Shown piece by piece: positions 1 to 13,400 of a stretch of DNA of 64,000 nucleotides. Under the pieces are notes generated by a model. That model was not told where the DNA came from, did not search any database, and was given only the letters and a program-made list of their open reading frames with translations. Source of the DNA: Liolophura sinensis (taxonomy: Eukaryota; Mollusca; Polyplacophora; Chitonida; Chitonidae); assembly GCF_032854445.1 (NCBI RefSeq), contig NC_088295.1, positions 81,512,644 through 81,576,643 on the forward strand, given 5' to 3'. Each line of letters opens with the position of its first letter. The first letter of the stretch is position 1. Made by a program: the position numbers and the translations under genes.

Positions 1-118
1 CACAATAGTTTGTTGTCGGGATACGGCAGAAATAGTGGCGATGTGGCATTAAGCCATCATCATTCAATGGTTCACAATAGTTTTGTTGATTCACAAAATG
101 AATGACGTTTACTGATAC

Positions 119-3100
119 CTTTACACTCAGGCGGTGAGTCCGACCAATGGCCGTCGTTGTTACAATGGACGTAATCTGGACCAACCAAACTGTATCCCTG
201 ATCACAAACAAACCGAGCCACATCCCCGGGTTTATTTCCATACGCAGTTACCTCCCCATAGCTTGGAGTTTGTATGCATGGACAGGATTTCACTATGGAA
301 CATGAAAAAAAAAATAATAAAAATAACAGATTAGGCCGAAAGGATAGATTTTGGCAGAAATATTTGATCACTTACGGTACCAGATATGCAGGCAACGTTT
401 GCACGGTGGGGCTTATTTAATAATGATCTGCTTGTCCATATCAAGATATTGCAGACCGATTACTTTATAATCGGTACAACGGCGAAAACAAAAACACCAA
501 TCAAATATATAAATATATATAATCGGTACAGTAATCATACATAAGATATCCTACCTTTCACTATTAGAATGGCGCTGTGAGTTACCTCCCCTGCAATATT
601 CGAAGCTTTACAGGTGTATACTCCGGCATCTAAAATTCTGAGATCTAAACACAAGACAATCAAATAAATGACATTTAACAGAAAATATTGGTTTTAAGTC
701 ATACAGAGCACAAATTGCGTACCGCTACCTATGACCCTTCCGGCTTGGAGTCAGGAGGTTTAACTGTCAGATACCTGGTAAGTCTCTCTAGATAAGGTTT
801 TATCCGCCAACTAGCCCGACCAATGGCATTTACGTGAAATATTCTTTAAAAAATAAAAAACACCATTAAATTTTGATCATATCATAATGGTATCAGGTTT
901 TTGTAACAGGTCCGTTATACGGTGAACTTTATAAGCTGAAACCCAACGCCGAGGACAACAGGTATGACTCCTAACCCAGTCACAATTTATTGTTAGGAAA
1001 ATACCAAGACTGACAATTTCATTGTCTTACAAGTCTCCAGCTTACAAGGCACATGGAATATACAAAATACTAAGTAAAAACATTTACTCAACAACCGATC
1101 GATGTGCACATGCCGGCGACAGAAAAAAGCTGGTCTCTCAGTCACAAACTAGAGAGTGTGAAACAAGGTTCATCTGAGTGTGCTAGTTTCCATGATTACT
1201 ATTTTGAAGTATTAACAATAATCACACACCTGTAATCTGTAATGAGCCGGAGCTGAAAACTTTGACTCGCTCTTCAGACACTATTGGCGTGCCGTCGAGG
1301 TACCAGCGTACGATTGGCTGAGGTCTACTGGAAGCGTTACACGCCATCAGAGCTGTACTACCGACAGTCTGGTTAATGTCCTGTGGCGGAGTGTCAATGG
1401 AGGGCGGAATTGGGGCTTGTCAAGTCCATGATAAAAAAACACAAAATGCATCATTCCATTGTTTTTGACAAACATATTAACACAGAAAAGGTAAAAACAA
1501 TAATCGTTAGTGCTTTATATAAGGAATTCAATTTCATACGATACTAAACAATTACAAAACAGAAGTAAAGCTTCACCGGAAAGGTTTCTTCACTTTGTAC
1601 TTCAGGTTTCTCCATTTGTAGCCACCGGTAGATTCTTATGAATTCATAAGTGTGCCATATTCCCACCGACATTATAGGCTATTTGTTTAGGGGGAAAAGA
1701 GTTAAAACGTGTGAGCAGAGTGAGATGGCCTTTAACCTTATGAACAGGGACATACAGGCTGACGTAACATAGTATGATGCCAATGTGGTAGAGTAAGACC
1801 TTTGGAAGTGAACACATCCAAAAAGAGCAGATAGATATATTTAAAGGAGAAGAAAATTTAGATATAATATAAATAATAGAGTATGTATTTCCTCGCAGGT
1901 GCATACCACAAAACAAATTCTAATATGTACCTCACGTTGATAAATTTTAAATAAAGTCAGCGCCAAAATCCGCTGTAGGCGACTCCATTTTGCCTAAGAA
2001 CTAGTCCTGAAGTCTTCTGTGTTAGGAGGAGAATTGCCGTCGGTAACCGCCGAAGTGCAGTTCGTACATTTTCGATAGAACCCTTCTTCCGCGAAGGTAG
2101 CGAATAGTACAGTTGATTTTCCGCTTCACGATCGGGAAACCGGAATGTTGGACGAAGGTTCCAAGTTTACACGAACAGTCCGGCAGTTTTAACGACTTTC
2201 ATTAGCAGAGAGACAACACACCCCCAGCATAAATTACAGGGTGTTAAAAATGGAGGACGCGATGGACTCCAGCTTTGCCATATTCACGTGTTTTACGTGT
2301 TTGGCAAGGAAAAATCGCAAAATTATGCAGCAGGCACCATCAAATAGAAAAAATGTGCTCTTTTCAGCCCATAGTGTCATGTTATTAAATTTTCTTCTCC
2401 TTTAAAGGCGGTTGTGCTGTCTATATTAGTGTATTAGCCTGCATTAGTGTATTAGTCTGCATTAGTGTATTAGTCTGTATTAGTGTTGATATGATGTAGT
2501 GATTCTCATCTTTTATGAAAGAACATCAACGTGAAAATCACAACCATCCGCACCATAAGCTATTTGGACATTAATGTAGTGATGTAAAATCACGTTGTCT
2601 AAGCATTTTGATGTGGTTTTAAATGCGAGAATATCAGCTACTTGAAGTGATGTCTTCCTTTGGATCATTAAATGCATCACATCTATGTTAGTCGGATTGT
2701 ATTGTAATCATTGGATTTGTCACTTTGTCAGTCAGATTTGTCTCCCTTACACCTTTGATTGGTTAATAAATACCATCGCTATCATCATCCTGTTAATCTC
2801 ATTACGAAGATACTTCTCGTGTTCGTCTCATTGCAAAAGCCATTTCCAGATGTATCTTGTGCTTCTTCATTGTTTAGCACAAAACTGAAGACACCAGTAA
2901 TGTATGCGTAATGTCATCATGTATGTCACCCAACCAGAACTTCACAGTATACTGGAACAACCACTGTTGACGTTGCTGAGCGCTACACGAGTGATTCACA
3001 TGCATTAATTCCAAAGCATTCGGGACTTTGTTCAAACGATGAAAGTATGTACCTTGTCCTGACCTACCTTTAGATTTTTAGAATCATCATTACTTACCCT

Positions 3101-6100
3101 TGACAGTAATGTTGACAGAGATGAGGACACTTCCCAAGAAATTTAACCCCTGACATTGATATTGCCCAGCATCTTTCACCTCGACACTGTCGATAGTCAG
3201 TGTACCGTTTTTATCGACATAGAATCGGTCACGGTCTTGTGAAGGAAACAACAAGTGCTAAAGGCGGGAGAAAGTAAGACAGATCGGAAATGCACATGAA
3301 AGAAATAGTTCCAAAGAAATCATAGTTCATGGTTTGTTAGATAATCTGATTAGCTGATTGACTGATTGATTGGTTGATGGCTTGGTCAGGTTTATGACGG
3401 AAGAAAACCAGAGTACCCAAAAAACCCCATCGACCACCACCGTACAAAGTACCAAAGTAAACCATCGACCACTACCATACAGAGTACCCAAAGTAAACCA
3501 CCGACCACTACCAGACAGAATACCCAAAGTAAACCACCGACCAGCACCATACAGAGTACCCAAAGTAATCCATCGACTACCACCATACCGAGTACCCAAA
3601 GTAAACCACCGACAAGTACCATAGAGAGTACCCCCAAAAACACCGACCACCACTACACGGAGTACCCAAAGTAAACCACCGACCACCACCATACAGAGTA
3701 CCCAAAGTAATCCACCGACCACCACCATACAGAGTATCCAAAGAAAACCACCGACCAGCACCATACAGAGTACCCCAAAAAAACACCGACCAGCACCATA
3801 CAGAGTACCCCCAAAAACACCGACCACCACTACACGGAGTACCCAAAGTAAACCACCGACCACCACCATACAGAGTACCCAAAGTAATCCACTGACCACC
3901 ACCATACAGAGTACCCAAAGTAATCCACCGACCATCACCATACAGAGTACCCCAAAAAAACACCGACCACCACTACACAGAGTACCCAAAGTAATTCACT
4001 GACACCACCATACAGAGTACCCAAAGTAATCCACCGGCCTCTACCATACAGTGTACCCAAAGTAATCCACCGACCTCTACCATACAGTGTACCCAAAGTA
4101 ATCCACCGACCTCTACCATACAGAGTACCCAAAGTAAACCACCGGCCACCATCATACAGAGTACCCAAAATAAACCACCGACCACAACCATACAGAATAC
4201 CCAAAGTAAACCACCGACCACTACCATACAGAGTACCAAAGTAAACCACCGACCACCACCATACAGAGTACCCAAAATAAACCACCGACCACAACCATAC
4301 AGAATACCCAAAGTAAACCACCGACCACTACCATACAGAGTACCAAAGTAATCCATCGACCAGCACCATGCAGAATACCCAAAGTAATCCACCGACCTCT
4401 ACTATACAGAGTACCCAAAGTAATCCACCGACCTCTACCATACAGAGTACCCAAAATAAACCACCGACCACCATCATACAGAGTACCCAAAGTAAACCAC
4501 CGACCACCACCATACAGGGTACCCGAAGTAAACCACCGACCTCTACCAGACAGAATACCCAAAGTAAACCACCGACCACCACCATACAGGGTACCCAAAG
4601 TAAACCACCGACCACCACCATACAGAGTACCCAAAGTAAACCACTGACCATCACCATATCAATCCACAATGGAAACAGCGAGAACTTCTAACTTGACAGA
4701 AATAATCGGTTTTTCATCATTGTCTTAGGTATATTAGCAGTAAAATCATAGTTTTGCAATATAATTCTTCACTGCTCGGCATCATAGCTAAAGGAGTCAG
4801 AAATTTGGGTTTTACTTGTTAGTATTTGCTCTGATCTTGTGAAAGCCTCTGTATGGATAATATATACATCATGACTGATGGGTGTAACCCTGGATTACCT
4901 TTCCCGTGCCGCGACTCCAGAAGACAGTGGGAGCGGGAGAGCCGGTGACAAGGCACGGCAGAGTAACTTTCTCTCCTGGTTCTACCTCCACATCCTTCGG
5001 CGATACCAGAAATGCCGGTTTAACTGTGTGTGACCGAAATTGATTAAATACAGAACTTTTCAGGTATGCCATTAACTATCTCCACAGACAAATATACCAA
5101 CATAGACAAATATCACTAATGCTGGAACGACAATGTTAACTGAAAATATAATTATCATATAATTTATAGGCCTGTACATACACAGATAAGGATAAGTGCA
5201 TCCATACTAGTACGTTGCTAACATATATTATGCATATTCCTAGAAAGCAATAAATACACTGGCTGGAACATTAAAATTCCGGTATGCTCTAGAAACTAGA
5301 CGAGTTTATTAGGTTATGAAGCATAAATTGGTATAAAAAAAACGCAACGGAAAATATTTTTTGACAGAGTTATTACTATGTTTGTGTTCTTCTTATCATT
5401 CATGAGAACAAATCATTAGCCCTGTTTAGCTCCACGGCATGTCAAAGTAACCCACTCACCACTGACGGTGAGCCTGGCAACGGCCGTCACAGTTCCCTCG
5501 CTGTTGTTGGCAGTACAGTGGAAAATTCCTCCATCCACTGCTTGCACGGGATCGATTGTCAAACTACCATTCCTTATGATGAACCGATTGTTGTTTTCCA
5601 GAGATTGCTAACGATGAAAACAAATCAGATTTTCGTAGGAATTACAAAGTTTGTGATGTATTGTGAGGGTACCTTTTAAAGAAAACATAACAAAAACAAG
5701 AAGTCGTCACCATACATGGCATGAATTAAATCTGTATCTGTAAAAACCATCACTTATCTTTTAAAGTTTTTAAATAGGACTAAAAATATTTCAGTTCAGT
5801 TCTATGAACTATATATTACTTTTTCGAACGTCGATGATGTCACTTTAAACTTTCATGGCATTTGGCCATTGACAAGACTGCTGTGAAGTCCATTATTCAA
5901 TGTGCCTTGACCGGAAAAAATCATTGTCCATCACTACTTATTTAAATCTTAAAAACTGTCTTAAAATTCAAATATTCAAATGTATTTAATTTTGTTCAGG
6001 AAAAATTTTTGCGAGGTAAATGTTTTTAAGTACAGTTAACAGTTGCGAATAATGACTTGATCTGTTGTCTTTTAATTTTAATTTATGTTCAGAAAAAAAC

Positions 6101-6759
6101 TAGGTTTTTTAGGTAGAGTAAGGAAGACACAAGTGGTCTATTTTGGTAAGCCGTGAACCTTAATATGCACCAGTACATCACCAGTACAACATACCAGTGA
6201 AAGTTAACCATGTACCATGGTGGCATATACATGTATCTCTATCACTTCAGGTTATGTTTCGATAAGAATGCGAAGGTGAATGCCCACGGCAGTGTACCAA
6301 ATATATTTCTGTGCTACATATTTGACAGGAAAACATAGATTTAACGGTTGATCAATAGTTTATATCAGCAATCTCAATGATAGATCATAGTTGCTAGAAT
6401 TTTATTGTAAAAATTTGGAATTTTGTGAAGACAAAAGTTTTGTTCTTTCAAATTCTAGGTTTATATATGGCCGACTTGATTTGCAGCTTCAACTATGAGA
6501 AGAAAGTCTTCCGGAAGATGTTCCGTTTCTCCTGGCCTGATTTCAGAATGCTTGGAAGAGCTTCTGAAAGTGGAAGAGCTCAAATGGAGGGAACAGAAGA
6601 AATATTATAGAAGACGAAAACCACCCATAGTTACCTCGTCCTTTTCTCGAGACCACGTGACTGTAGGCTCAGGTTCACCAGTCGCGAGACACTCAAACGT
6701 CGCGGAACTTCCGGCGCTGGCGCTTATGTCGACAGGAACAACATTAAAAGCTGGGTTGG
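119..6759 (-). CDS. Ig/sushi modular protein, partial (internal exons only)
   Basis: Seven exons read on the minus strand: 6635-6759, 5460-5607, 4899-5023, 3098-3257, 1230-1415, 555-644 and 119-292, about 336 residues. All have GT-AG borders and matching phases. Exons 1+2, 3+4 and 5+6 each form one I-set Ig domain. The first Cys and Trp lie in motifs such as FECLATGEPEPTVTWSR and LPCLVTGSPAPTVFWSR, and the second Cys lies in DGGIFHC, DAGQYQC and DAGVYTC. Exon 7 is a sushi/CCP domain (CDQGY, GHWSDSPPEC). Domains are bounded by phase-1 introns, typical of shuffled extracellular modules. Ig1 and Ig2 are split by phase-0 introns, Ig3 by a phase-1 intron. The gene continues beyond the left edge. 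No signal-peptide exon with a phase-1 donor was found upstream. Peroxidasin-, papilin- or hemicentin-like proteins carry similar Ig domains, but nothing seen here picks the family. Confidence 0.82.
1841..2405. mobile_element. TTAA-flanked MITE with 16-bp terminal inverted repeats
   Basis: A perfect inverted repeat (AGGAGAAGAAAATTTA at 1845-1860 and its complement at 2386-2401) bounds about 557 bp. TTAA lies immediately outside each end (1841-1844 and 2402-2405). TTAA is the target duplication of piggyBac-type transposons. The interior has no transposase reading frame, so this looks like a non-autonomous element. The ends do not start with the CCC or CCY common in piggyBac, so the superfamily is tentative. 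It lies in the intron between the Ig2 and Ig3 exons of the minus-strand gene. Confidence 0.6.
2425..2489. repeat. 18-bp tandem repeat, about 3.5 copies
   Basis: The unit ATTAGTGTATTAGTCTGC is repeated with one or two changes per copy. It begins about 20 bp outside the right end of the TTAA-flanked element, in the same intron. Confidence 0.75.
3405..4657. repeat. 36-bp minisatellite, about 35 copies, intronic
   Basis: The unit reads roughly CCGACCACCACCATACAG then AGTACCCAAAGTAAACCA. Many copies are 36 bp (12 codons), so frames stay open for long stretches on both strands: a Thr/Ser/Pro/Gln pattern (TTTIQSTQSKPP) on plus and a Gly/Trp/Val pattern on minus. Copies one to three bases short break these frames. 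Larger blocks are themselves duplicated: the block starting at 3631 recurs at 3808, and one near 4167 recurs near 4274. The array fills the intron between the two halves of Ig2 (exons 4899-5023 and 3098-3257), so the frames are not taken as genes. Confidence 0.95.
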
Positions 6760-7918
6760 CTACAAAAACAAGTATACCGCAGATTGCAAGGTATGCTGAA
6801 GAGACGCCTTCGTAATTCCGAGGCTCAACTGAGAATCCGGAGAATCGAAAACTTATATGTCTTAACAAAACTCTGGTGAGAATATGTTATGGTTTTACGT
6901 GACTGTATGTCATACCTATATATTGGTATTGAGGGATTACACACAGCAGACTTATAGCGTAACACTGTTAACATTCAACAGACAGTCCTACAAAAATGAC
7001 TACATGCCGATAATTCCTCTTACTCCTTAACGTCTCTGAGCGATTGATCCAAATATAGGCCATATGACTACCACCATTGAACTACCATTTAAACTAATGC
7101 GTTCTTACACGCATCTCAAAACTCTCTTCGACTGAAGACATTTTTATGGTGAATTAAAACCTTGCAGAATGTAGAAAATCACGCCGACGTTTAATGGCGA
7201 ATCACCTATAGATATTTACTGACTTACTTAATTATTTGACGTTTTAATTAACTTTGAATGAACTTTGGGTTTTCTAACATGTGTAAGCTAGGGTGGTCAT
7301 CTTTCTGGGTGGAGGAAATCCGAGCAAAACGTCTAAATGTGCTGGTGCACAAAATTCATATATTTGTTAGTTAATGACTATTCATTTAGGTATAGGGTAT
7401 CCTCGATCAATAAATCAGAAAGGAATAACACGAACATATGAAAACAACAGCAGGAATTTCCCCGTAACACACTGCTCACACTATGCTACCTTCATAAACC
7501 AGTTACGAAATGACGTCGTTATCTGATGCACCCACGAATGAAAATAGAGGATGGGGTTATTAGAATAAAAGAATAATTCATACATACATAAAACAAGATG
7601 GCATGCCATCGCGGTCAATAGAACTATTCTGCTGTCTGTGGATATAATACGAAGACCTTGATCAAAAACTGCGCTCCTTTTTGGGGTAGTGACGCCATTA
7701 TGCCAAAGGGGTACTTATTTATTTATTTCATTTTTGCTAAAGACAATATACTAATGAGTTTCACTTAAACGATGGTGGACGGTTTTATGAGAGAAAGAAA
7801 CGGGTGTGCCTGGGATTACATTTTGGAAAGTTACAACAGGGTTATTGAATGTCCCAAGTCTTCACTGACACTCTAGCTGTATGACTACACTCAAATGACA
7901 CCATACCTTACTTCATTA

Positions 7919-7940
7919 TTAATAATAATAATAATAATAA
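7919..7940. repeat. (ATA)n microsatellite
   Basis: Six to seven uninterrupted AAT/ATA triplets in the intergenic region. Confidence 0.85.
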
Positions 7941-9931
7941 GTTTATTTCTGAACACCATTTCAGACCACAGGCCCGAATACTTGCAAACATGTACAGGGA
8001 GTGATGACATATGATCAGTGCAGACTTTTTCTTACAGTAGAGAGAAAGTCGATAGTTAGCTAGCTATCAACTGTGCTCTTCTTTGAATAGCTAAAATACA
8101 ATATTTTGTATCACAGTGGAGTGCTTTGTGTCCATCAGAGTTGTAAATCTGAATACTGACTTTTCCCAAGAAGCTTATTTCATTATATATGTTCAATTAA
8201 TGGTCTACACGTAAAATCCATTTCCATGAATTAAAATCGCAAGAAGACTTCATGGTATCATGAAATAAATATTTTTGACTGACAAACATAAGATACTGAC
8301 TTTCACGGAAAGCTCCAGAAAGAACACTTGATGAGAGCATGGCTATACAAGCCGGAACTGTGACAGATCCGGTCAAGTGGCCGCTCATACGGCTGTGTCA
8401 ACACTAAGACAGGAAATCTTACCCTTAAAGACGGACGTCTCGTTCGCCGACCCGCGCACAACCTGTCAACATACACGCAATACCAGGCTTAACGCCAACA
8501 CTCAAAGATAAAGCGACCAAGCTGCATAGGGAAAACTATCTAACAAAGATGACATTTACTCTGTTCTGTTTCCTTGTCATTGTAAACTGAAGTGAATGAA
8601 TCGTTTGTAAAAATACGAGAAAATTACCAAGTTTATGCAGTTTGAAAAGTAAACCAGTTAAGAGATACAATGTCTGAAGGAAAAATGAGCCGCTTTACTA
8701 GCAGTGTTGAAATATGTAGCATAACGAATGTAGGTATTCAAACATGTCTGTTACACTTGAGGCTGATGTACAGACGTTATACCGCTATGGTGTGAGATTA
8801 GCATGGGCTGTCTCTGTCGGTCAAATGTGACCGAGATATTCACAATTTAGGATCGTCCAAAAGTTTCTGATTTTATGATCGTTGGCGCGTTAACAAAGAT
8901 GTTATAAGCACTGTTGAACTGTATTAAGACGTGGAGCATTGTCCCGCTAATTGCACTCAGCGGTCACCAGCCGTATACGGCGGTTCCGTGCTGGCGCACT
9001 TCGCTCAGATATGTAATGTGCAATGAATTATCATTGTTTCTCTTCGGGAGATATTTATATAGAAAAATATTATACATACCACCTGAGCTTGAAGAAAGGC
9101 AGAGAAGAGGGAAAGTATTCGATAAGCGGTCCGTCTTGACCCTGGGGACGTGTACTCCATGGTGTGTAAGAGAGTCGGCTGCCGCGAGGGGTGGGGCCGT
9201 CAGGGGGGCCGGTTTGAGACGAGACTTGACTTCCCCAGACCACGGGTAGGAAACACACAGCCGACTGCAACCGGTGGCTTCAACCTAACGTCACACTTAA
9301 CTAACAGCTTAAACTGACGGAAATATTAACAGTGTTTTCGTGCCATTAAGTCTAACTTTAGCTCCTCAGCTCAAGGACAGAAATTCTCATTGTCCTAGGT
9401 TAGGACCTGACATGTGACTAGGGAAAGCAGAAAATTTTTTTTTTTTTTTGGTTCTTCGGATAAAAAAGTTAGTTAGAAAAATAAGATAAGTTACATCAGG
9501 TACAATTCTCTTTCGTGCATATGGGAAATGTTCAATCTACTGGCTATAAAACTAACACCTCTTTTCCATGGTGTTTCCATAAACTGATTTATATATTAAA
9601 GCTGTTTTACATTGTCTCTTCTATATACATATTTACAGGGCCGACAAATGCTTATATATAAGATACGCCTTCTTAGCTCGTTTCCTGTTATAGATTTCAA
9701 TCGTACTGTATCAGTCTGCGGTCTTCTCAAGAACTTGAACAAATCGGTTGTGTTGGTCCAGTTTAGATTTTGTTTTGACCGGACACCACTTATAATTGTA
9801 AAGTAATACTTAGAATACTTAATACTTAGGGTTAGAGGATAAAATATTTTGTGAGAAATACTTTTGAATTTTTCAGCTGCCAAACACTCCTAAAAGTCGA
9901 AAGTGTTTTCGTGATTTGCTGTGCTATAGGT

Positions 9932-10472
9932 CGATGAACAGATGCCAGTTATCCACTATCATTGCTACCGCCAGGTTTACCTCATGTCTGATGACATCCT
10001 TATTATCAACTGTCACTGATACCCACCCACACTGTCTTTTTTCTTGCCTTACCCTCTTAACCGCTTATCATTGTACCATATGATTTACCTCTTCTTACGT
10101 CATTACCAGATCCCAATTATCCGCTATCATTGCTACCCCTTCGTTTACCTCATCTTGTCTGATGACTGGATGCCAATTATCCGCTATCATTGCTTCCCCA
10201 TGGATTACCTCATCTTGTCTGATACCTAGATGCCTATTATCCGCTATCATTGCTTCCCCACGGTTTACCTCATCTTGTCTGATGACTAGATGCCTATTAT
10301 CCGCTATCATTGCTTCCCCATGGTTTACCTCATCTTGTCTGATGACCAGATGCCAATTATCCGCTATCATTGCTTGTCTGATGACTAGATGCCAATTATC
10401 CACTATCATTGCTGCCCCACGGTTTAACTCATCTTGCCTAATGACCAGATACCAGTTGTCCACTATACCCCC
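9932..10472. repeat. 60-bp tandem repeat, about 7-8 copies
   Basis: The unit contains GATGCCAATTATCCGCTATC, then ATTGCTTCCCCATGGTTTAC, then CTCATCTTGTCTGATGACTA. The first copy (near 9932) is separated from the main run (about 10085-10472) by diverged sequence. One copy near 10375 has lost about 23 bp. Because 60 is 20 codons, both strands show long open frames (10162-10572 plus, 10095-10544 minus). These are by-products of the repeat. Confidence 0.92.
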
Positions 10473-13400
10473 CCCCCACCACCCACTCACACACGCCCCG
10501 TATAAGACCGTATTTATCATTAAATATATGTTATCCCGCGCCATCAGAACATGGTCATTTAAAGATGGTTAGAACTTTTAAGCTGGATCATATTATAATT
10601 GGCGACATCACTTAATCTGCCTGGTTGGTAATATTGCCACAGTCAAAGCCGATGGAACCGTCTGCTAAATGGACACCGAGAAAAAATCCAGCAGCATGGT
10701 TTCTCTTTGCCACAAGATTCGAGACTTACTGCTTTGCACTGGTTCTAAAGCTACATACAAGTATAAGTAGATTTAAATATTGTTCATCCGTCAAGGATAT
10801 CCTGCTTTACTTGACAGACTCATCTTTCAAACATCACTAACAGATGATCCTCCGATTTACTCTTACAAGAATCCCTCATACGTTTCTATTCCTGTCAGTT
10901 ACTCTTTAATGCCGTTTAATTCTAAACATAAGGCAATTTAATTATAGACATAATCCACGTGTTTGCAGCAGTTTTGACGCTTTACCTTTTTACTGACTTA
11001 TTTACATAAAGAAATCAAACAAATCCAGAACACCCATGAACTCTGCAGCCAGTGCTTATGTCACTACCAAGCGACGGCCTTACATAGCATTGCTCTTTTA
11101 CATGACCATTCCTCATATCCCAGATTTCACCATGTGGGGTGGCATTCATAAAAAACTGTGCCTTTATTTAAAGCATATGCCGTGAATAAACCTTTCTTCT
11201 CAGACACTGAAAGCATTCGCAAGTTGGTAGCAGCTTGAAACACATTGTCCATAAACAGAGATAAAGTACTTAGCTGTTTTCCTTTTGTTTACTTTTATGA
11301 CGTAAAAATAAATATCATTTTGAAACAGCCGTTCTAAATGTTCCAGTGTTTATTCTTAGTGGATAACTTTATGCGGTAGGTTGGGGCTACACTGTGCTCC
11401 AGGGATGACAGTGTTGAAGGAATTTGATATAATGTAGCCCGCAACGCGCTGGAAGTTTGTGGTGATCTAGCTGAGTATTTCTTTTGTTACTCTGAAGGAG
11501 ATTTCGTCAAGCGTCGAATATATGGGTCAGACAGCAGATGTTTCACCTCAGCAACAGATATAAGCCTACATGGTATTGTTGTCGCTAAAACTACCTATGC
11601 TTTTCTTACTCTTTGCACAAGAGAAAGTATAATAGCCATTTTAAATCTGACATTTATATATAAACCCGGTACTTCCGGAATTTTCCCGCGAATTTGCTAA
11701 TAATCTGCAAATAGACAGAAAGTAAACAGCTGGGTTTTGACATTTATATCCTTTATTTAAAAATTAGGCCTAGCAGAAGTTTGGTGACTGAGAGACACGG
11801 AATAATGTAAAAAAGAAATAAGCGCGTAAAAAGCAACTTTTTATTGTAAGTGCGTTTTATCCAAGAAGGGTATGTTGGCGACACGTGGAAAACACGTGGT
11901 CGAGACATGGGCCCAATTTGTCCCGCTTCTGCTCGTTCCAAACATGGTGAACACCAGAGATGGTAAACACAAACACATTTACCGAACTTCACCAACATAG
12001 TCGGCATGAATAACATTCTTACAAAAGCTCTGAAAAATCCCAGAATGCCCCATATCTCAATATTTGGTAATTTATGTAACCGGTTTTTATTTGAAAGGCA
12101 TATTTCCTGTTTGAACTGACGCACATTAAATTCCTGGACCTACACAGAGCAGTGTGTGGGACAGATGACATACCAGCCCAACCATAGACATAAACTGCTC
12201 TTCGCCAAACTGACACACAAGTCGCACTTCACCGCAAATTTTAAAATTCCTCATTGAAGAAAGCTTTCACATTCCTCGATGTGAAGTGTAGTAAGTAGTT
12301 TGTCCTGAACCAATTCGCCAAGGTCACTGGTGACGCACTAGCAGGTCAATACCCCACTTTCTTTGTTCAAAACTCATCCGACGCGTACAGGCGATCAATT
12401 CTTTACATAGTTACTATATTGTTCACTTTTGCCCATTTACTTGTAGATTTAAGAGAAAATCCGTGCATTTTGATCAAACGTATTTTCTAACTAGACTTAT
12501 CAGTACTTGTACATTTTATAATCGACGGCATACGCACATATAATTTCAAACTATACCAGTTACATAGCAATTGATGATATTGACACAAGGGATTTCATAC
12601 AGGCAGAGGAAAGCTTAACATTGGTTTCCGACATCAGGGGAGATAATTTAATGATTAACATCGTTTATCTCAGATTAGAATCATTTTATATTATGTCAGG
12701 AATGGTTGTATCTAACCTCGCGAAAACCCACTTGACTTTTCAAAAGCGGAAATCAGTTCGACCAAATTCACGTGCAACTCTGGTTTGCAACAGCCTGTCT
12801 CAATATTTGTCAAACACATTCTGATGTCGTAGATATTATAAGTAGCCCTGTGAGTTAACACAGAGTATATAAGCTTACAGTAGTGTCACCCAGCTATAGA
12901 GAATACGACCTGACATGGCCAGGAATGTGACCCTCTTCAGTATAGACCATTTGCGATTTGCCCCACGGATGTGGTGAGACATAAAGTGGCTCGCTGTCAC
13001 TAGCGTGCAGCATGGACCCGCGGCCTGCGCAACCAATGCTCTGTGACATGTCTACCAACGGACTTATTTGATTTACCAAACACTTCATTTGTAATTATAC
13101 ATGGCATGAATCAGGTGTCACACGACGGAAAACATTATATTCATTTCTTATTTCGAGGAGTTGTTGTCGCTATGTGTAGACTTGTTATCAGTATAATGTA
13201 TGATCAGCATTCCTCTACTTGATCGCTGAAGTACTTTTACGTTAGTATGATTTCATTCAATTTTTCACGAACCCAGTCACCCCAACACTAGTCCGCACTT
13301 CCTGTCCACCATCACATTCGCTAAGCTGCCCACTTAAGATAACGTAATGCTTTCTTCTAACGCCGGATACATGCGGACATCCCAACTCTTGCACACCTTA

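Noticed and set aside
3327-4691. Many overlapping long open frames on both strands
   Set aside because: They follow from a 36-bp (12-codon) tandem repeat inside an intron and have no borders or domains.
9083-9270. Minus-strand ATG frames at 9160 and 9270, possible first exon of the Ig gene
   Set aside because: The donor candidates leave phase 0 or 2, but the next known exon (6759) needs a phase-1 donor. Without a linking exon this cannot be supported.
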